A DNA stretch of 64,000 bases from Gillisia sp. CAL575 (GCF_000403785.1 NZ_APHJ01000026.1:1-64000); one strand, 5' to 3'; positions 36,582-45,856 are shown, numbered from the stretch's first letter. The notes: generated from the sequence alone by a model not told the origin. A program made the numbers and translations.

Positions 36582-37667
36582 TCAAGTTTTAGGAAGTCGA
36601 ACTGTAAAGGTCGCACCTTTTTGTGGATTGTTTTCTGCCATAATAGATCCATCATGGCTGGCTACAATACCATGAACCACACTTAGTCCTAAGCCAGATC
36701 CATCGCCTGTAGGTTTTGTAGTGAAAAAGGGTTGGAAAATTTTTTCTAAGGATTCTTCAGCTAGTCCGGAGCCTTCATCTGAAATTTTAAATATGATCTC
36801 ATTTTTAGATTGAAATGCCTCTATCGTAATTAAGCCATCTTTAGGTGAAAAGTAAATTGCATTAATTATTAAATTGAATATAATTTGTGTTAACTGAATT
36901 GTATCTGCTCGTAAAAACAGTTTTTCCTCTTCAATTTTTACAATATATTTCACTTCTGCTTTTTTAAAGGAAGCATCTAATAAAGTCACCGCATTTTTAA
37001 TGCTTGGAACAATGTTCACTTTTTGCATTTCCTGAGGCATTTCACAAGCAAAGAACATGAGTTTCTTAACAACTTCTCGAGAGAAAATTGCATTTTGAAT
37101 GATCTTATCTAAATCTTCTGATATATGTTTATCTTTAGAATGATCATTTTTCAAGAGTTCTGCGAAACCAAGAATATTAGCCAGTGGAGTGTTGAGCTCA
37201 TGGGAGATCCCAGCGGTGATCTCTCCTAAAATAGATAAACGGTCAGATCGTTCCATCTGTCTTTTTAATGAGGTCTCATTTCTCTGAATCTCAATGCGCT
37301 CTAAAAGATTTCCGATTTTTAAAGCAACACTATCTAATAATTGTTTTTCTTCCTTTAGAAAAGAGCTCTTATCATTTTTTAAAGATGCAATGATGGCTCC
37401 ATTAGTTTTATTAAAAACCCTAATTTCTGAAGTTAGATTTATATTCTTATTAATGTTACCAGTTTCTATGGCACTAAGCGATGTTTCAATGGCAATCTCA
37501 GTATGTTTAGGGTATTGAAACCCGTTTTTAAGACTGAATGCAATAGCATTTAAAGCCTCATCCATTTCCTCAAAATCGGCATTTACTATTATAGATGATA
37601 CTTCATAAAGACAGGTAAGTTCTTTGATTCTTTCTTTAAGTGCTTTTTCGGTATTTTCCATTTTCAA
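36582..37667 (-). CDS. Soluble sensor histidine kinase
   Basis: A 361-aa kinase without membrane segments. Residues about 10-135 look like a GAF-type sensor, followed by a HisKA domain with the phosphorylated His in ITAGISHELNTPLANILGF (near 153) and a HATPase domain with NLIINAIYFSP (N box), DEGSGL and GDGSGLGLS (G boxes). It is the partner of the downstream sigma-54 regulator. Being cytoplasmic, it should sense an internal signal; none can be named. Confidence 0.92.
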   Translation of the reverse strand: MKMENTEKALKERIKELTCLYEVSSIIVNADFEEMDEALNAIAFSLKNGFQYPKHTEIAIETSLSAIETGNINKNINLTSEIRVFNKTNGAIIASLKNDKSSFLKEEKQLLDSVALKIGNLLERIEIQRNETSLKRQMERSDRLSILGEITAGISHELNTPLANILGFAELLKNDHSKDKHISEDLDKIIQNAIFSREVVKKLMFFACEMPQEMQKVNIVPSIKNAVTLLDASFKKAEVKYIVKIEEEKLFLRADTIQLTQIIFNLIINAIYFSPKDGLITIEAFQSKNEIIFKISDEGSGLAEESLEKIFQPFFTTKPTGDGSGLGLSVVHGIVASHDGSIMAENNPQKGATFTVRLPKT

Positions 37668-37808
37668 CTTTATACATCAATTTTTTAAAGATAACATACA
37701 TTCTATATTATGAAATAGATCATGGCTTATTCTATTTGTATAATAAGATTCTTAAATGATTTTCTTCATATATAAAATTAAGTCAATCCTATTGTGACTT
37801 CTAAAGAT

Positions 37809-37877
37809 CTATTTTAATACCAAAAATAAGGAATAGCTTATGACTTGAGTATCGATTGCCATATGTTATGCGACATT
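37809..37877 (-). repeat. Duplicated intergenic element, copy B
   Basis: Minus-strand partner of the element at 34864. It shares the 29-base block (37849-37877) including ATGGCAATCGATAC, then an 18-codon frame including stop (Met-Ala-Ile-Asp-Thr...) and a TATTAAAATAG end. It lies about 140-210 bp upstream of the kinase gene. The rest of 37668-38020 contains nothing else recognisable. Confidence 0.5.
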
Positions 37878-38020
37878 TAGAGTAATTTTTATTACATGAC
37901 CTTGAGTATAAGAAATAAGCTAGCTCAATTTCAGATTTTAATTCTGAATTAGAGATCTCTTGAAATAAAATTATATTTAAAGCAAGATTTGTAAAATCTC
38001 ATTCAATTTTTTCAAAAATT

Positions 38021-38052
38021 AAAAAGGCTGAAAACACATCCAGCCTGTTTTA
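38021..38052 (-). terminator. Terminator after PepSY-like gene
   Basis: Read on the minus strand, AGGCTG and CAGCCT arms with a 10-base loop are followed by TTTTTAATTTTTG, 30 bp past the stop of the PepSY-like gene. Confidence 0.7.
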
Positions 38053-38083
38053 ATTCATCTATAGCAGTGCTTAGATTTTCTTC

Positions 38084-38509
38084 CTATAAGATACTTCCAT
38101 CTTCAGCGATCATCAATTTTACATCTTCATTAAACCATTTTTCCAATTCTACTTCATAGGTTTTTTTACCTTTTGCTTCACTTAGCTCAACTTCATCTAT
38201 ATCGTATTTTGGATATTTACTCTTAATAGTTGCTATTACTGCACTTGGTAAATCTTCTAAAGTTAGCTCCTTTTCGGTTTTCAATATTTCCCCGTTATTA
38301 GAATACCAGATTTCGTTTTCCATATTGTCCTGATCAAACTCCACTTTGAAATTTACTCCATCTTTTTCCCATTCAATATCTGAAGCATTAGGAAAAGCTT
38401 TTTGAAAACTACTATTTAGACTAGTTGGAACTTTATCATTTGCAATGTCCTGTGCAGAAACAGTTGCCGTTGCTAATAAAGCAATTGCAGCGATCTTTAA
38501 ATTTTTCAT
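38084..38509 (-). CDS. Exported PepSY-like (DUF2874-type) protein
   Basis: A 141-aa periplasmic protein: signal peptide ending ATVSAQD, then two related motifs of the PepSY-like type, FPNASDIEWEKDGVNFKVEF and YPKYDIDEVELSEAKGKKTYEVEL. Proteins of this family are common in Bacteroidetes and often sit beside OmpR-type two-component systems, as here, where it is divergent from the regulator at 38761. It is probably a target or a periplasmic modulator of that system. Confidence 0.85.
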   Translation of the reverse strand: MKNLKIAAIALLATATVSAQDIANDKVPTSLNSSFQKAFPNASDIEWEKDGVNFKVEFDQDNMENEIWYSNNGEILKTEKELTLEDLPSAVIATIKSKYPKYDIDEVELSEAKGKKTYEVELEKWFNEDVKLMIAEDGSIL

Positions 38510-38760
38510 TTTTTAGGTTTTTAAATTTATACAAAACAAGAAACTAAATCTGGAAAGAAAAGGGAATGTAAGCTCCAGGATTGTAAATATTATCTTATTA
38601 TGTTTTTCTAGTTTCGGCTACTTTGATTTTTATTAAAGCCAAATTGATACTATGTTATACTTTATTGTAATTATTCTACCAGATAAAATTTTGCGATTAA
38701 TTATAAATTCCAGAATGTTTATAGAATTCTATTATATTATTGTAAAAATATAAAGAGAAC

Positions 38761-39432
38761 ATGAAAATTCTTATTGTTGAAGATGAACCGCAAATGCTTC
38801 AGAATATGCGACAAAGCCTAGAAAAGGAGCATTACAATGTGGAAGCTGTTTCAGATTTTAGCTCGGCATCAGAGAAAATAGGAGTTTATAATTATGATTG
38901 TATTTTGCTTGATATAGGTTTGCCAGATGGTAATGGATTAGAATTGCTGAAACTGCTAAAGAAATTAAATAAAGATGGAGGAGTGATAATTGTTTCAGCA
39001 AAAGATTCTTTAGATGATCGGTTAAAAGGATTGGATCTGGGTGCAGATGATTATCTGCCTAAGCCATTTCATATGGCAGAACTACATGCCCGTGTAAAGG
39101 CCGTAATGCGCCGTCGTAATTTTGATGGAAATAAGATCGTTGAAGTAGGGAATGTAATTATCAATCTTGAAAATAGGTCTGTACATATAGAAGAGAAAGA
39201 AATTAATTTTAATCGTAAAGAATATGATATCCTAATGTATCTTATTACCAATAAAGCGAGATTGGTAACAAAAGCGGCTTTAGCAGAACATGTATGGGGA
39301 GATCATATTGACCAAGCCGATAGTTTCGATTTTATTTATTCTCAAATGAAGAATCTGCGAAAAAAATTAGAAAATGCGACAATTAATGTAGAAGCTGTTT
39401 ACGGGGTAGGTTATAAATTACAAATTAGTTAA
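38761..39432 (+). CDS. OmpR-family response regulator
   Basis: A 223-aa regulator: receiver domain (1-115; acidic pair EDEP near 8, phospho-acceptor Asp in ILLDIGLPDG near 51, Lys in YLPKPF near 101) and an OmpR/PhoB winged helix (about 125-222; NRKEYDILMYL, HVWGD). The ATG of the downstream kinase overlaps its stop codon by one base. Divergent to the PepSY-like gene. Confidence 0.95.
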   Translation: MKILIVEDEPQMLQNMRQSLEKEHYNVEAVSDFSSASEKIGVYNYDCILLDIGLPDGNGLELLKLLKKLNKDGGVIIVSAKDSLDDRLKGLDLGADDYLPKPFHMAELHARVKAVMRRRNFDGNKIVEVGNVIINLENRSVHIEEKEINFNRKEYDILMYLITNKARLVTKAALAEHVWGDHIDQADSFDFIYSQMKNLRKKLENATINVEAVYGVGYKLQIS

Positions 39433-40712
39433 TGAAATTACTTAATTATACCTCTAGATATTTAGCTCTACTACTACTGTTGCTTATTTCGGTTTGGGCG
39501 GTGTTATTTTATTATGCAATGCTAGATGAGATATATGACAGTCTTGATGATGGACTAGAAAATCAAAAGTTTTTAATGGTGGAAAGGGCTACAGAAGATC
39601 CCAGCATACTTTTACAAGATGACCCTGAGTTTAAAAAGCATATTTATAATTTCACTCCAATTTCAAAGGAAACCTATCAAAATTTTAAAGAAAGTTACCG
39701 GGACACTTTAATGTATATGCTTAACGAGAAAGACTTTGAGCCAGTTCGAGTTTATGAAAGTGCAGCGGTCTATGGCGACAAGTATTATAAATTAAAGATT
39801 ATTACTTCAATGGTGGAGGAAGATGATCTCGTGCAGCATCTCGCAGTTTATTTAATTGGTTTATACCTAATATTATTAGTTAGTATATTATTCTTGAATA
39901 ATTTATTACTCAAAAGAATATGGAAACCTTTTTATAGTCTCATAGATCAACTTCGTAAATTTAAAATTGAAAAAGGAATACCTATAGTGATTCAATATAC
40001 TCCTATAGAAGAGTTCAATTTGCTAAATACAACAGTAGAAAAGTTAATCCGAAAATCTTCAGATAGTTATATTGCTCAAAAACAGTTTATAGAAAATGCT
40101 TCTCATGAGTTACAAACACCGCTCGCCATATCCATTAATAAACTAGAATTGCTACTTGAAAATAATGATCTTACTAAAGATCATACTGAAGACCTTGCTA
40201 CAATATTAGATAATTTAGGTAGGCTAACACGAATGAATAGATCTCTAGTGTTATTATCTAAAATTGAAAACAAACAATTTGAAATAGAAGAAGAAGTAGA
40301 TTTTGCGATCTTGACAAAACATATAGTTGCAGATTTTGAAGATCTTGCAGAACATAGGAATATGAAAATAAAGATCGTTTCCAATCATTTGCTGAAACTT
40401 CAAATTAATGAAGACCTTGCTATTGTTTTACTTATAAACCTTATAAAGAATGCTTTGGTACATGGTAAAAAAGGTTCAGAAATTAAAATTGATATTCAAC
40501 CAAATAGTTTGCAAATTAGCAATTTTGGAGATCCAGAATCTATAGATGAGACTTCTATCTTTAAGCGTTTTGCTACAGCAAGTAATAGTAAAAAATCCAC
40601 AGGTCTCGGCTTGGCAATAGCTAAAGCCATTGCAAATCGTTATTCAATAAATTTGAGCTATAACTTTAATAAAACTCATAACTTCTTATTAGAATTTCCC
40701 TCTGGAGATTAA
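39432..40712 (+). CDS. Membrane sensor histidine kinase
   Basis: A 426-aa kinase with two membrane helices (about 10-30 and 138-160) flanking a periplasmic sensor of about 105 residues, then HisKA with the phosphorylated His in ENASHELQTPLAI (near 226) and a HATPase domain (NLIKNALVHG, STGLGLAIAKA). It pairs with the regulator it overlaps. This class is widespread in Bacteroidota beside PepSY-like proteins. Confidence 0.93.
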   Translation: MKLLNYTSRYLALLLLLLISVWAVLFYYAMLDEIYDSLDDGLENQKFLMVERATEDPSILLQDDPEFKKHIYNFTPISKETYQNFKESYRDTLMYMLNEKDFEPVRVYESAAVYGDKYYKLKIITSMVEEDDLVQHLAVYLIGLYLILLVSILFLNNLLLKRIWKPFYSLIDQLRKFKIEKGIPIVIQYTPIEEFNLLNTTVEKLIRKSSDSYIAQKQFIENASHELQTPLAISINKLELLLENNDLTKDHTEDLATILDNLGRLTRMNRSLVLLSKIENKQFEIEEEVDFAILTKHIVADFEDLAEHRNMKIKIVSNHLLKLQINEDLAIVLLINLIKNALVHGKKGSEIKIDIQPNSLQISNFGDPESIDETSIFKRFATASNSKKSTGLGLAIAKAIANRYSINLSYNFNKTHNFLLEFPSGD

Positions 40713-40953
40713 ATAATTCAACTCTTATCTTATATATCCTTATTCCAAATTCTTTACAGATTCATAACTCATTTTTGTAGTTGAAAAGAGTATTCCTTTA
40801 AGTGGTACACAGCTAAGATTAATTCTGGCTTTTATATTTTAATGCTAGAATTTTTTTCTACGGAATGCCTATAGCAATAGCTTACACTTTTAGAATTTAG
40901 AACAACTAATTATATAGTACAGCATATTGCATTTTAACCAATAAAATTAGATT

Positions 40954-41805
40954 ATGAAAACTTTAAAATATGCAGTAGGAATAATTATAGCGGTATTCGC
41001 CCTAGTAGCGATTTTCAGCTTTATGATACTCAGTAAAGACGAGAATAAAGTAGTTAATATAAATTATAGTATAGAACAAGTTTGGGAGTTGCCAAAAGAA
41101 CTCAAAGAGGTGAGTGGTATAGCTTGGCTTAAAGATGGCAAAATTGCAAGCGTTCAAGATGAGGAGGGAATAATTTTTATTTACCATCTTGAAAAGAGGA
41201 AGATCGTAGATGAAATTAATTTTGCTGAAGAGGGAGATTATGAAGGTATCGCCATCAATGATGATGATGCTTATGTCTTACGTAGTGACGGTACTATCTT
41301 TGAAATATTAGATTTTCGGGGAAGTAATAAGTCAACAAACAATTTTGATACAGGTTTTTCAGCGAAAAATAATATGGAAACACTAGAAATTGATAAAAAA
41401 GATAATAATCTTATAATTGCTCCAAAGGATAGAGATCGTACAAAAGATTTCAAAGGTTTATACCAGATCTCAATAAATTCAAGAAAGACCGAGGCTATTC
41501 CTAAAATTAAAATTAATATGAATGACGCTGCTTTTAAAAATAAGAAAAGGCAGAAGCTCTATAACTCATTTAATCCCTCAGATATGGCTATCCATCCTAA
41601 AACTGGTGAATATTACGTGTTAGAAGGAATAAACCCTAAACTCATGATCCTCAATAAAAGTGGAGCCATTAAAAAAATATATGAATTAGATAAAAAAAGC
41701 TTCGCGCAACCCGAAGGGATCACGTTTGGTGCAGATGGAACCCTATATATATCAAACGAAGCAGGAGATAATGCTGCTAACATAATGGAGATATCATTAA
41801 AATAA
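40954..41805 (+). CDS. SdiA-regulated-domain beta-propeller protein
   Basis: A 283-aa protein with an N-terminal membrane anchor (about residues 6-27) and a periplasmic beta-propeller of the SdiA-regulated family: ELKEVSGIAWLKDGKIASVQDEEG, EGDYEGIAIN, SDMAIHPKTGEYYVLEG, QPEGITFGADGTLYISNE. These resemble calcium-dependent phytase-like propellers; true substrate unknown. It overlaps the VTT gene by one base. Confidence 0.85.
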   Translation: MKTLKYAVGIIIAVFALVAIFSFMILSKDENKVVNINYSIEQVWELPKELKEVSGIAWLKDGKIASVQDEEGIIFIYHLEKRKIVDEINFAEEGDYEGIAINDDDAYVLRSDGTIFEILDFRGSNKSTNNFDTGFSAKNNMETLEIDKKDNNLIIAPKDRDRTKDFKGLYQISINSRKTEAIPKIKINMNDAAFKNKKRQKLYNSFNPSDMAIHPKTGEYYVLEGINPKLMILNKSGAIKKIYELDKKSFAQPEGITFGADGTLYISNEAGDNAANIMEISLK

Positions 41806-42524
41806 TGAATGACTATAAAAGCAATAAAACTGAGAAAAGTAATCTTCCTCTCTATTTATCCATTGTTTTGGTAGTAGGATTAATAGCATGTTATTTTTTA
41901 ATACCTAGTGTCCAGCAATTTTTAGATAAAGCGTGGGGTGTTTTAACAAGTAACGACAATCAACGTATCAAACAATGGGTTGATGGGTTTAGATGGTATG
42001 GTCCAATGGTTATTATTTTGGCAATGATTCTACAGATGTTTTTACTAGTTATTCCAACAATAGCGCTTATGGTAGTGTCCATTTTAGCTTATGGACCTAT
42101 ATGGGGAAGTCTTATTATTTTGGTCTCTGTATTTGCTGCCTCAACTGTTGGTTATTTAATAGGGAGATATCCAAGTCAGAGTTTTATAATAAAACTATTA
42201 GGTCAAAGGACCAAAAAAAAGATTGAAAATTTCATAGAAAATTATGGTTTTTGGGCGGTAATTGTAACGCGTCTCAATCCATTTCTGTCTAATGATGCCA
42301 TTAGCTTTGTGGGTGGAATTTTAAAAATGGGATATTGGAGATATATAGCCGCAACGATGGTTGGTATTATGCCTCTTACTGTTTTAATTGCTATTTTAGG
42401 AAAGAGTACTGACCAATTAAAATCAGGTTTATTATGGGGATCTTTGGCTAGCTTAATTTTGTTTGGCGCTTATATCTTTTGGGACAAATCTAAATCTAAA
42501 AACTCTGCAAAAATTGAGAGCTAG
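41805..42524 (+). CDS. TVP38/TMEM64 (VTT) family membrane protein
   Basis: A 239-aa inner-membrane protein with about five to six helices and the VTT/DedA core: a glycine-rich segment GSLIILVSVFAASTVGYLIGRY and a later VTRLNPFLSNDAISFVGGILKMGYWRY with conserved Arg and Pro. Family members act in lipid scrambling or membrane homeostasis. It is translationally coupled to the SdiA-regulated propeller gene. Confidence 0.87.
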   Translation: MNDYKSNKTEKSNLPLYLSIVLVVGLIACYFLIPSVQQFLDKAWGVLTSNDNQRIKQWVDGFRWYGPMVIILAMILQMFLLVIPTIALMVVSILAYGPIWGSLIILVSVFAASTVGYLIGRYPSQSFIIKLLGQRTKKKIENFIENYGFWAVIVTRLNPFLSNDAISFVGGILKMGYWRYIAATMVGIMPLTVLIAILGKSTDQLKSGLLWGSLASLILFGAYIFWDKSKSKNSAKIES

Positions 42525-42771
42525 TTTTACGGAAAACAAAATTAGTCTTGTCTTATAGATTGCTACTTAGGATCCAAATTTCATGGCTTTTCTCAATCTT
42601 TTATCTAGATGGAAGAATAATCACAAGTCTAATCAGTAGATTCCACGCATTCATCAACTGTTAAATACCTACTAAAAAAAACACTGATAATAAAGGTTTA
42701 ACGTCCATTTAAGAGCGATTGCCTTTGCTTTATTTTACTTTTAAATATTGATAAAATTTAAACAAAATAAT

Positions 42772-44175
42772 ATGTCTTCAGAAACTGATAAAAATAAAGA
42801 TGAAATAGTAACTATTAATCCAGCTACTGGCGAAAAAATAAAATCTTATAAATTAATGAGCTCAAAAGAGGCAGAAGATGCTGTAAAAAAGTGTCATGAA
42901 GCCTTTTTAAAATGGAGGCTAAAATCTCCAGAAGAAAGAGCAAAGGTAATAAAGGCAATTGGTAAGAGTCTTGGAAAATATAAGGATGAATTAGCAAAGT
43001 TAATGACCCAGGAAATGGGGAAATTAGAATCTCAAGGAGGCGATGAAGTTGATCTTTGTATTGGAATATGTGATTGGACAGCAGAGAATGCTCCAGAAAG
43101 TTTAAAATCTGAGGAAAGAGATCTCCCAGATGGTGGTAAAGGACATGTGACTTATTCCCCAATGGGAGTTGTGTATGGAATTCAACCTTGGAATTATCCA
43201 ACATATCAAGTTATAAGATATGCCATCGCAAGTTTAATGGCAGGAAATGGAGTTTTGTTGAAACATGCCGCAAATGTTACGGGATCTGGACTTTTAATTG
43301 AAAAAGCATTTTTAGATGCCGGATTACCAGAGCATTTATTTACCGTATTAAAAATTTCTCATGATACTTCAAATAAAATCATCGAAAATGATCTGGTACG
43401 CGGAGTTACCTTAACTGGAAGTCCAACAGCTGGGAAAGCTATTGGTGAATTAGCGGGGAAAAACTTAAAGAAATCTGTTTTAGAATTAGGGGCGAATGAT
43501 GCCTATATGGTTCTGGAAGATGCAGATGTGGATTTAGCAATAGAAATGTGTGTAAAAGGCCGTCTTTATAATAATGGAGAAACCTGTATTGCAGCTAAAC
43601 GTTTTATCGTTGTGGACTCAGTTTTTGAAGAGTTTAAAAAAGGCTTTGTTTCTAAAATGAGCGCTATTAAATATGGAGATCCTACAAAAGAAGGTAATGA
43701 TATTGGCCCAATGGCAAGAAAAGACCTTCGCGAAGATCTACATGAACAGGTGACTGAAAGTGTGAAAAATGGAGCAGAGATCTTATGTGGTGGAAAAATT
43801 CCAGAAGGGAAAGGATATTATTATCCTGCAACTGTCTTAGGTAATGTAAAACCGGGTCAACCAGCTTACAGCGATGAACTTTTTGGACCTGTAGCCTCAT
43901 TAATTCATGCTAAAGATGACGAAGATGCAATGAGACTTGCTAACGATAGTAGATTTGGACTTGGTGGTGGCATCTTCTCTAAAAATGAAGATAAAGCTAT
44001 TGAGCTGGCTAGTAAGTATTTTGATACTGGAATGGTGTTCATAAACTGCTTTGGACTAGCTATACCTAATATGCCTTTTGGCGGGGTGAAAAATTCTGGT
44101 TATGGTAGAGAACATGGTGGTTTTGGATTACTAGAGTTTGTAAATGTGAAATCAATAATGTTGATGAAGAATTAA
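42772..44175 (+). CDS. NAD(P)-dependent succinate-semialdehyde-type dehydrogenase
   Basis: A 467-aa aldehyde dehydrogenase. Visible landmarks are QPWNYPTYQ (cofactor entry region, near 140), the general-base Glu in LELGAND (near 235) and the catalytic Cys in NNGETCIAAKRF (near 270), with the C-terminal FGLAIPNMPFGGVKNSGYGRE. The IPNMPFGG and short substrate pocket pattern fit succinate-semialdehyde dehydrogenase, but other small aldehydes are possible. ATG 42772 is preferred to an in-frame TTG at 42748. Monocistronic, with its own terminator. Confidence 0.9.
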   Translation: MSSETDKNKDEIVTINPATGEKIKSYKLMSSKEAEDAVKKCHEAFLKWRLKSPEERAKVIKAIGKSLGKYKDELAKLMTQEMGKLESQGGDEVDLCIGICDWTAENAPESLKSEERDLPDGGKGHVTYSPMGVVYGIQPWNYPTYQVIRYAIASLMAGNGVLLKHAANVTGSGLLIEKAFLDAGLPEHLFTVLKISHDTSNKIIENDLVRGVTLTGSPTAGKAIGELAGKNLKKSVLELGANDAYMVLEDADVDLAIEMCVKGRLYNNGETCIAAKRFIVVDSVFEEFKKGFVSKMSAIKYGDPTKEGNDIGPMARKDLREDLHEQVTESVKNGAEILCGGKIPEGKGYYYPATVLGNVKPGQPAYSDELFGPVASLIHAKDDEDAMRLANDSRFGLGGGIFSKNEDKAIELASKYFDTGMVFINCFGLAIPNMPFGGVKNSGYGREHGGFGLLEFVNVKSIMLMKN

Positions 44176-44197
44176 TTTGCATATATAATATTGAATT

Positions 44198-44230
44198 AAA
44201 AAAGGTGATGTGAAAACATCACCTTTTTTT
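44198..44230 (+). terminator. Terminator after aldehyde dehydrogenase gene
   Basis: Arms AAAAAAGGTGATG and CATCACCTTTTTT with a 6-base loop, 22 bp after the stop codon, followed by a T run. Confidence 0.9.
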
Positions 44231-44330
44231 TATTATAAGGTATACTTTTCAAAGAAATAAGTGACCTAATTTAAATTTTGCGATATTATCAATTAATTAA
44301 TATTATTTTTAATCTTTAGAAATATACTAG

Positions 44331-44963
44331 ATGTTACAAGAGGTTTTTGATGCATATTCGTTTGTTTTTGAAAAGGAACTTTTAGAAGAAATTTCAGAAG
44401 TTGGGATTCTTAAAGATTTCGAAGCAAATGAAAAGATAATAGAAATTGGTGATAGTGTTAGCTCTATGCCTTTGCTACTAAGTGGAGCCATAAAAATATT
44501 ACGGGAAGATCAAGATGGAGATGAATTGCTTCTTTATTTTCTAGAACGCGGTGATACTTGCGCTATGACTCTTTCATGTTGTCTAGGTAACACCAAAAGT
44601 GAGATACGTGCAGTTGCCGAAATGCCAACTAAATTGATTATGATTCCCATTGAAAAAATGGAAGAATGGACTTCTAAATATAAAAGTTGGAGAAATTATG
44701 TTTTTGAAAGTTATCACTCCAGACTCTCTGAAATGCTGGACACAATAGATACCATTGCATTTTTGAATATGGATGAGCGATTGCTGAAGTATCTTAGAGA
44801 TAAAGCGAAGATTAATCAAAATGAACTGGTTCAAATAACACATCAAGAAATTGCATACGATCTGCATACATCTAGAGTAGTAATCTCTAGATTATTAAAG
44901 AAATTAGAGCTAAAAGGAACTATCGCACTTAATAGAAATAGCATTAAGGTGATAGATTTGTAA
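44331..44963 (+). CDS. Crp/Fnr-family regulator with Cys-Cys motif (candidate sulfur-regulon activator)
   Basis: A 210-aa Crp-type regulator. The N-terminal barrel (about 20-115) carries three clustered cysteines in GDTCAMTLSCCLG, near residues 82-92; the C-terminal winged helix has ITHQEIAYDLHTSRVVISRLLKKLEL with Arg residues at the Crp DNA-contact positions. No cAMP-binding signature is obvious. Clustered cysteines suit sensing of persulfides or oxidants by disulfide or tetrasulfide formation. It lies 13 bp upstream of a sulfur-regulon dyad that drives the TSUP-rhodanese-methyltransferase operon, making it the best candidate to bind all seven dyads. That assignment is inference. Confidence 0.88.
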   Translation: MLQEVFDAYSFVFEKELLEEISEVGILKDFEANEKIIEIGDSVSSMPLLLSGAIKILREDQDGDELLLYFLERGDTCAMTLSCCLGNTKSEIRAVAEMPTKLIMIPIEKMEEWTSKYKSWRNYVFESYHSRLSEMLDTIDTIAFLNMDERLLKYLRDKAKINQNELVQITHQEIAYDLHTSRVVISRLLKKLELKGTIALNRNSIKVIDL

Positions 44964-44976
44964 ATTGAACTATCTG

Positions 44977-45021
44977 TGTAACCAATGTTACTGTATAAGG
45001 AATGTAGGAATAATACATTTG
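44977..45021 (+). promoter_or_regulatory. Sulfur-regulon promoter of TSUP operon
   Basis: Dyad TGTAACCAATGTTACT at 44977-44992 and a perfect -7 element TACATTTG at 45014-45021, first base 29.5 bp from the dyad centre. Inferred start near 45025, 17 nt before the TSUP ATG. Confidence 0.82.
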
Positions 45022-45041
45022 CCGTATTATAAAAAAATATA

Positions 45042-45845
45042 ATGGGGATTATAGAAATCTTAGGTTACGTTGGTGCTTTGTTAATTGGCGGTGTGTTAGG
45101 TTTAATTGGTGGTGGTGGTTCAATTTTAACGGTTCCAGTATTAGTATATTTATTAGCAATAAATCCGGTTACCGCAACTGCTTATTCTCTTTTTGTAGTA
45201 GGATCTGCTTCCTTGGTTGGGACCGTAAAAAATATTCAAAAAGGATTAGTAGAATTTAAAACGGCTATTTCTTTCGCTATTCCTGCCTTTATCGCGGTTT
45301 TTAGTACTAGAAAATTTCTTGTTCCCGCAATTCCTGAAGAAATATTTACCGTTTTTGAGTTTACACTTACCAAGGATATTGCGATTATGTTGTTTTTCGC
45401 AATTCTTATGTTGGCCGCCTCTTTTTCTATGATCAAGGACAGAGACAAACTACTTGCTAACAAAGATGAAAATGCAAAACCCAAATATGGGGCACTAATT
45501 CCTTTAGGTTTTGTAACTGGAATTATCACAGGTCTTGTAGGTGCTGGCGGTGGTTTTATAATTATCCCTATTCTAGTGATTCTCGCTAAACTCCCAATGA
45601 AAAGCGCAGTAGGAACCTCACTATTTATAATCGCAATTAATTCTCTAATTGGTTTTTTAGGAGACTTAGGCAATATTAATATAGACTGGGTGTTCTTACT
45701 TATATTTACTGGTTTATCTATTGTAGGGATATTTATAGGGATCTACTTCAGTAAATTTATAGATGGTAAAAAGCTAAAGAAAGCTTTTGGATGGTTTGTT
45801 CTAGTCATGGGTATTTATATTATGTGGAAAGAATTAAGTGCTTAA
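45042..45845 (+). CDS. TSUP (TauE/SafE) family sulfite/sulfur-compound exporter
   Basis: A 267-aa inner-membrane protein with the two repeated TSUP signatures, GGVLGLIGGGGSILTVPVL near residue 17 and GFVTGIITGLVGAGGGFIIIPIL near 155, in an eight-helix layout. Members export sulfite, sulfoacetate or related organosulfur anions, or take up thiosulfate-type compounds. Being the first gene of a rhodanese-containing operon under a sulfur-regulon promoter supports a sulfite or sulfane-sulfur substrate. Confidence 0.92.
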   Translation: MGIIEILGYVGALLIGGVLGLIGGGGSILTVPVLVYLLAINPVTATAYSLFVVGSASLVGTVKNIQKGLVEFKTAISFAIPAFIAVFSTRKFLVPAIPEEIFTVFEFTLTKDIAIMLFFAILMLAASFSMIKDRDKLLANKDENAKPKYGALIPLGFVTGIITGLVGAGGGFIIIPILVILAKLPMKSAVGTSLFIIAINSLIGFLGDLGNINIDWVFLLIFTGLSIVGIFIGIYFSKFIDGKKLKKAFGWFVLVMGIYIMWKELSA

Positions 45846-45856
45846 AAATTAAAAAT

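Noticed and set aside
40803-40817. TGGTACACAGCTAAG, similar to the sigma-54 promoter at 34772
   Set aside because: It lacks the invariant GC at -12 and the intact TGGCAC; too weak to support.
44331-44338. ATGTTACA half-site overlapping the start codon of the Crp-type gene
   Set aside because: There is no left arm at the 2-bp spacing; a single half-site of eight bases is expected by chance in AT-rich DNA.
45236-45673. 145-aa minus-strand frame inside the TSUP gene
   Set aside because: Antisense shadow of a clear TSUP protein; its proline- and lysine-rich product has no fold-like pattern.
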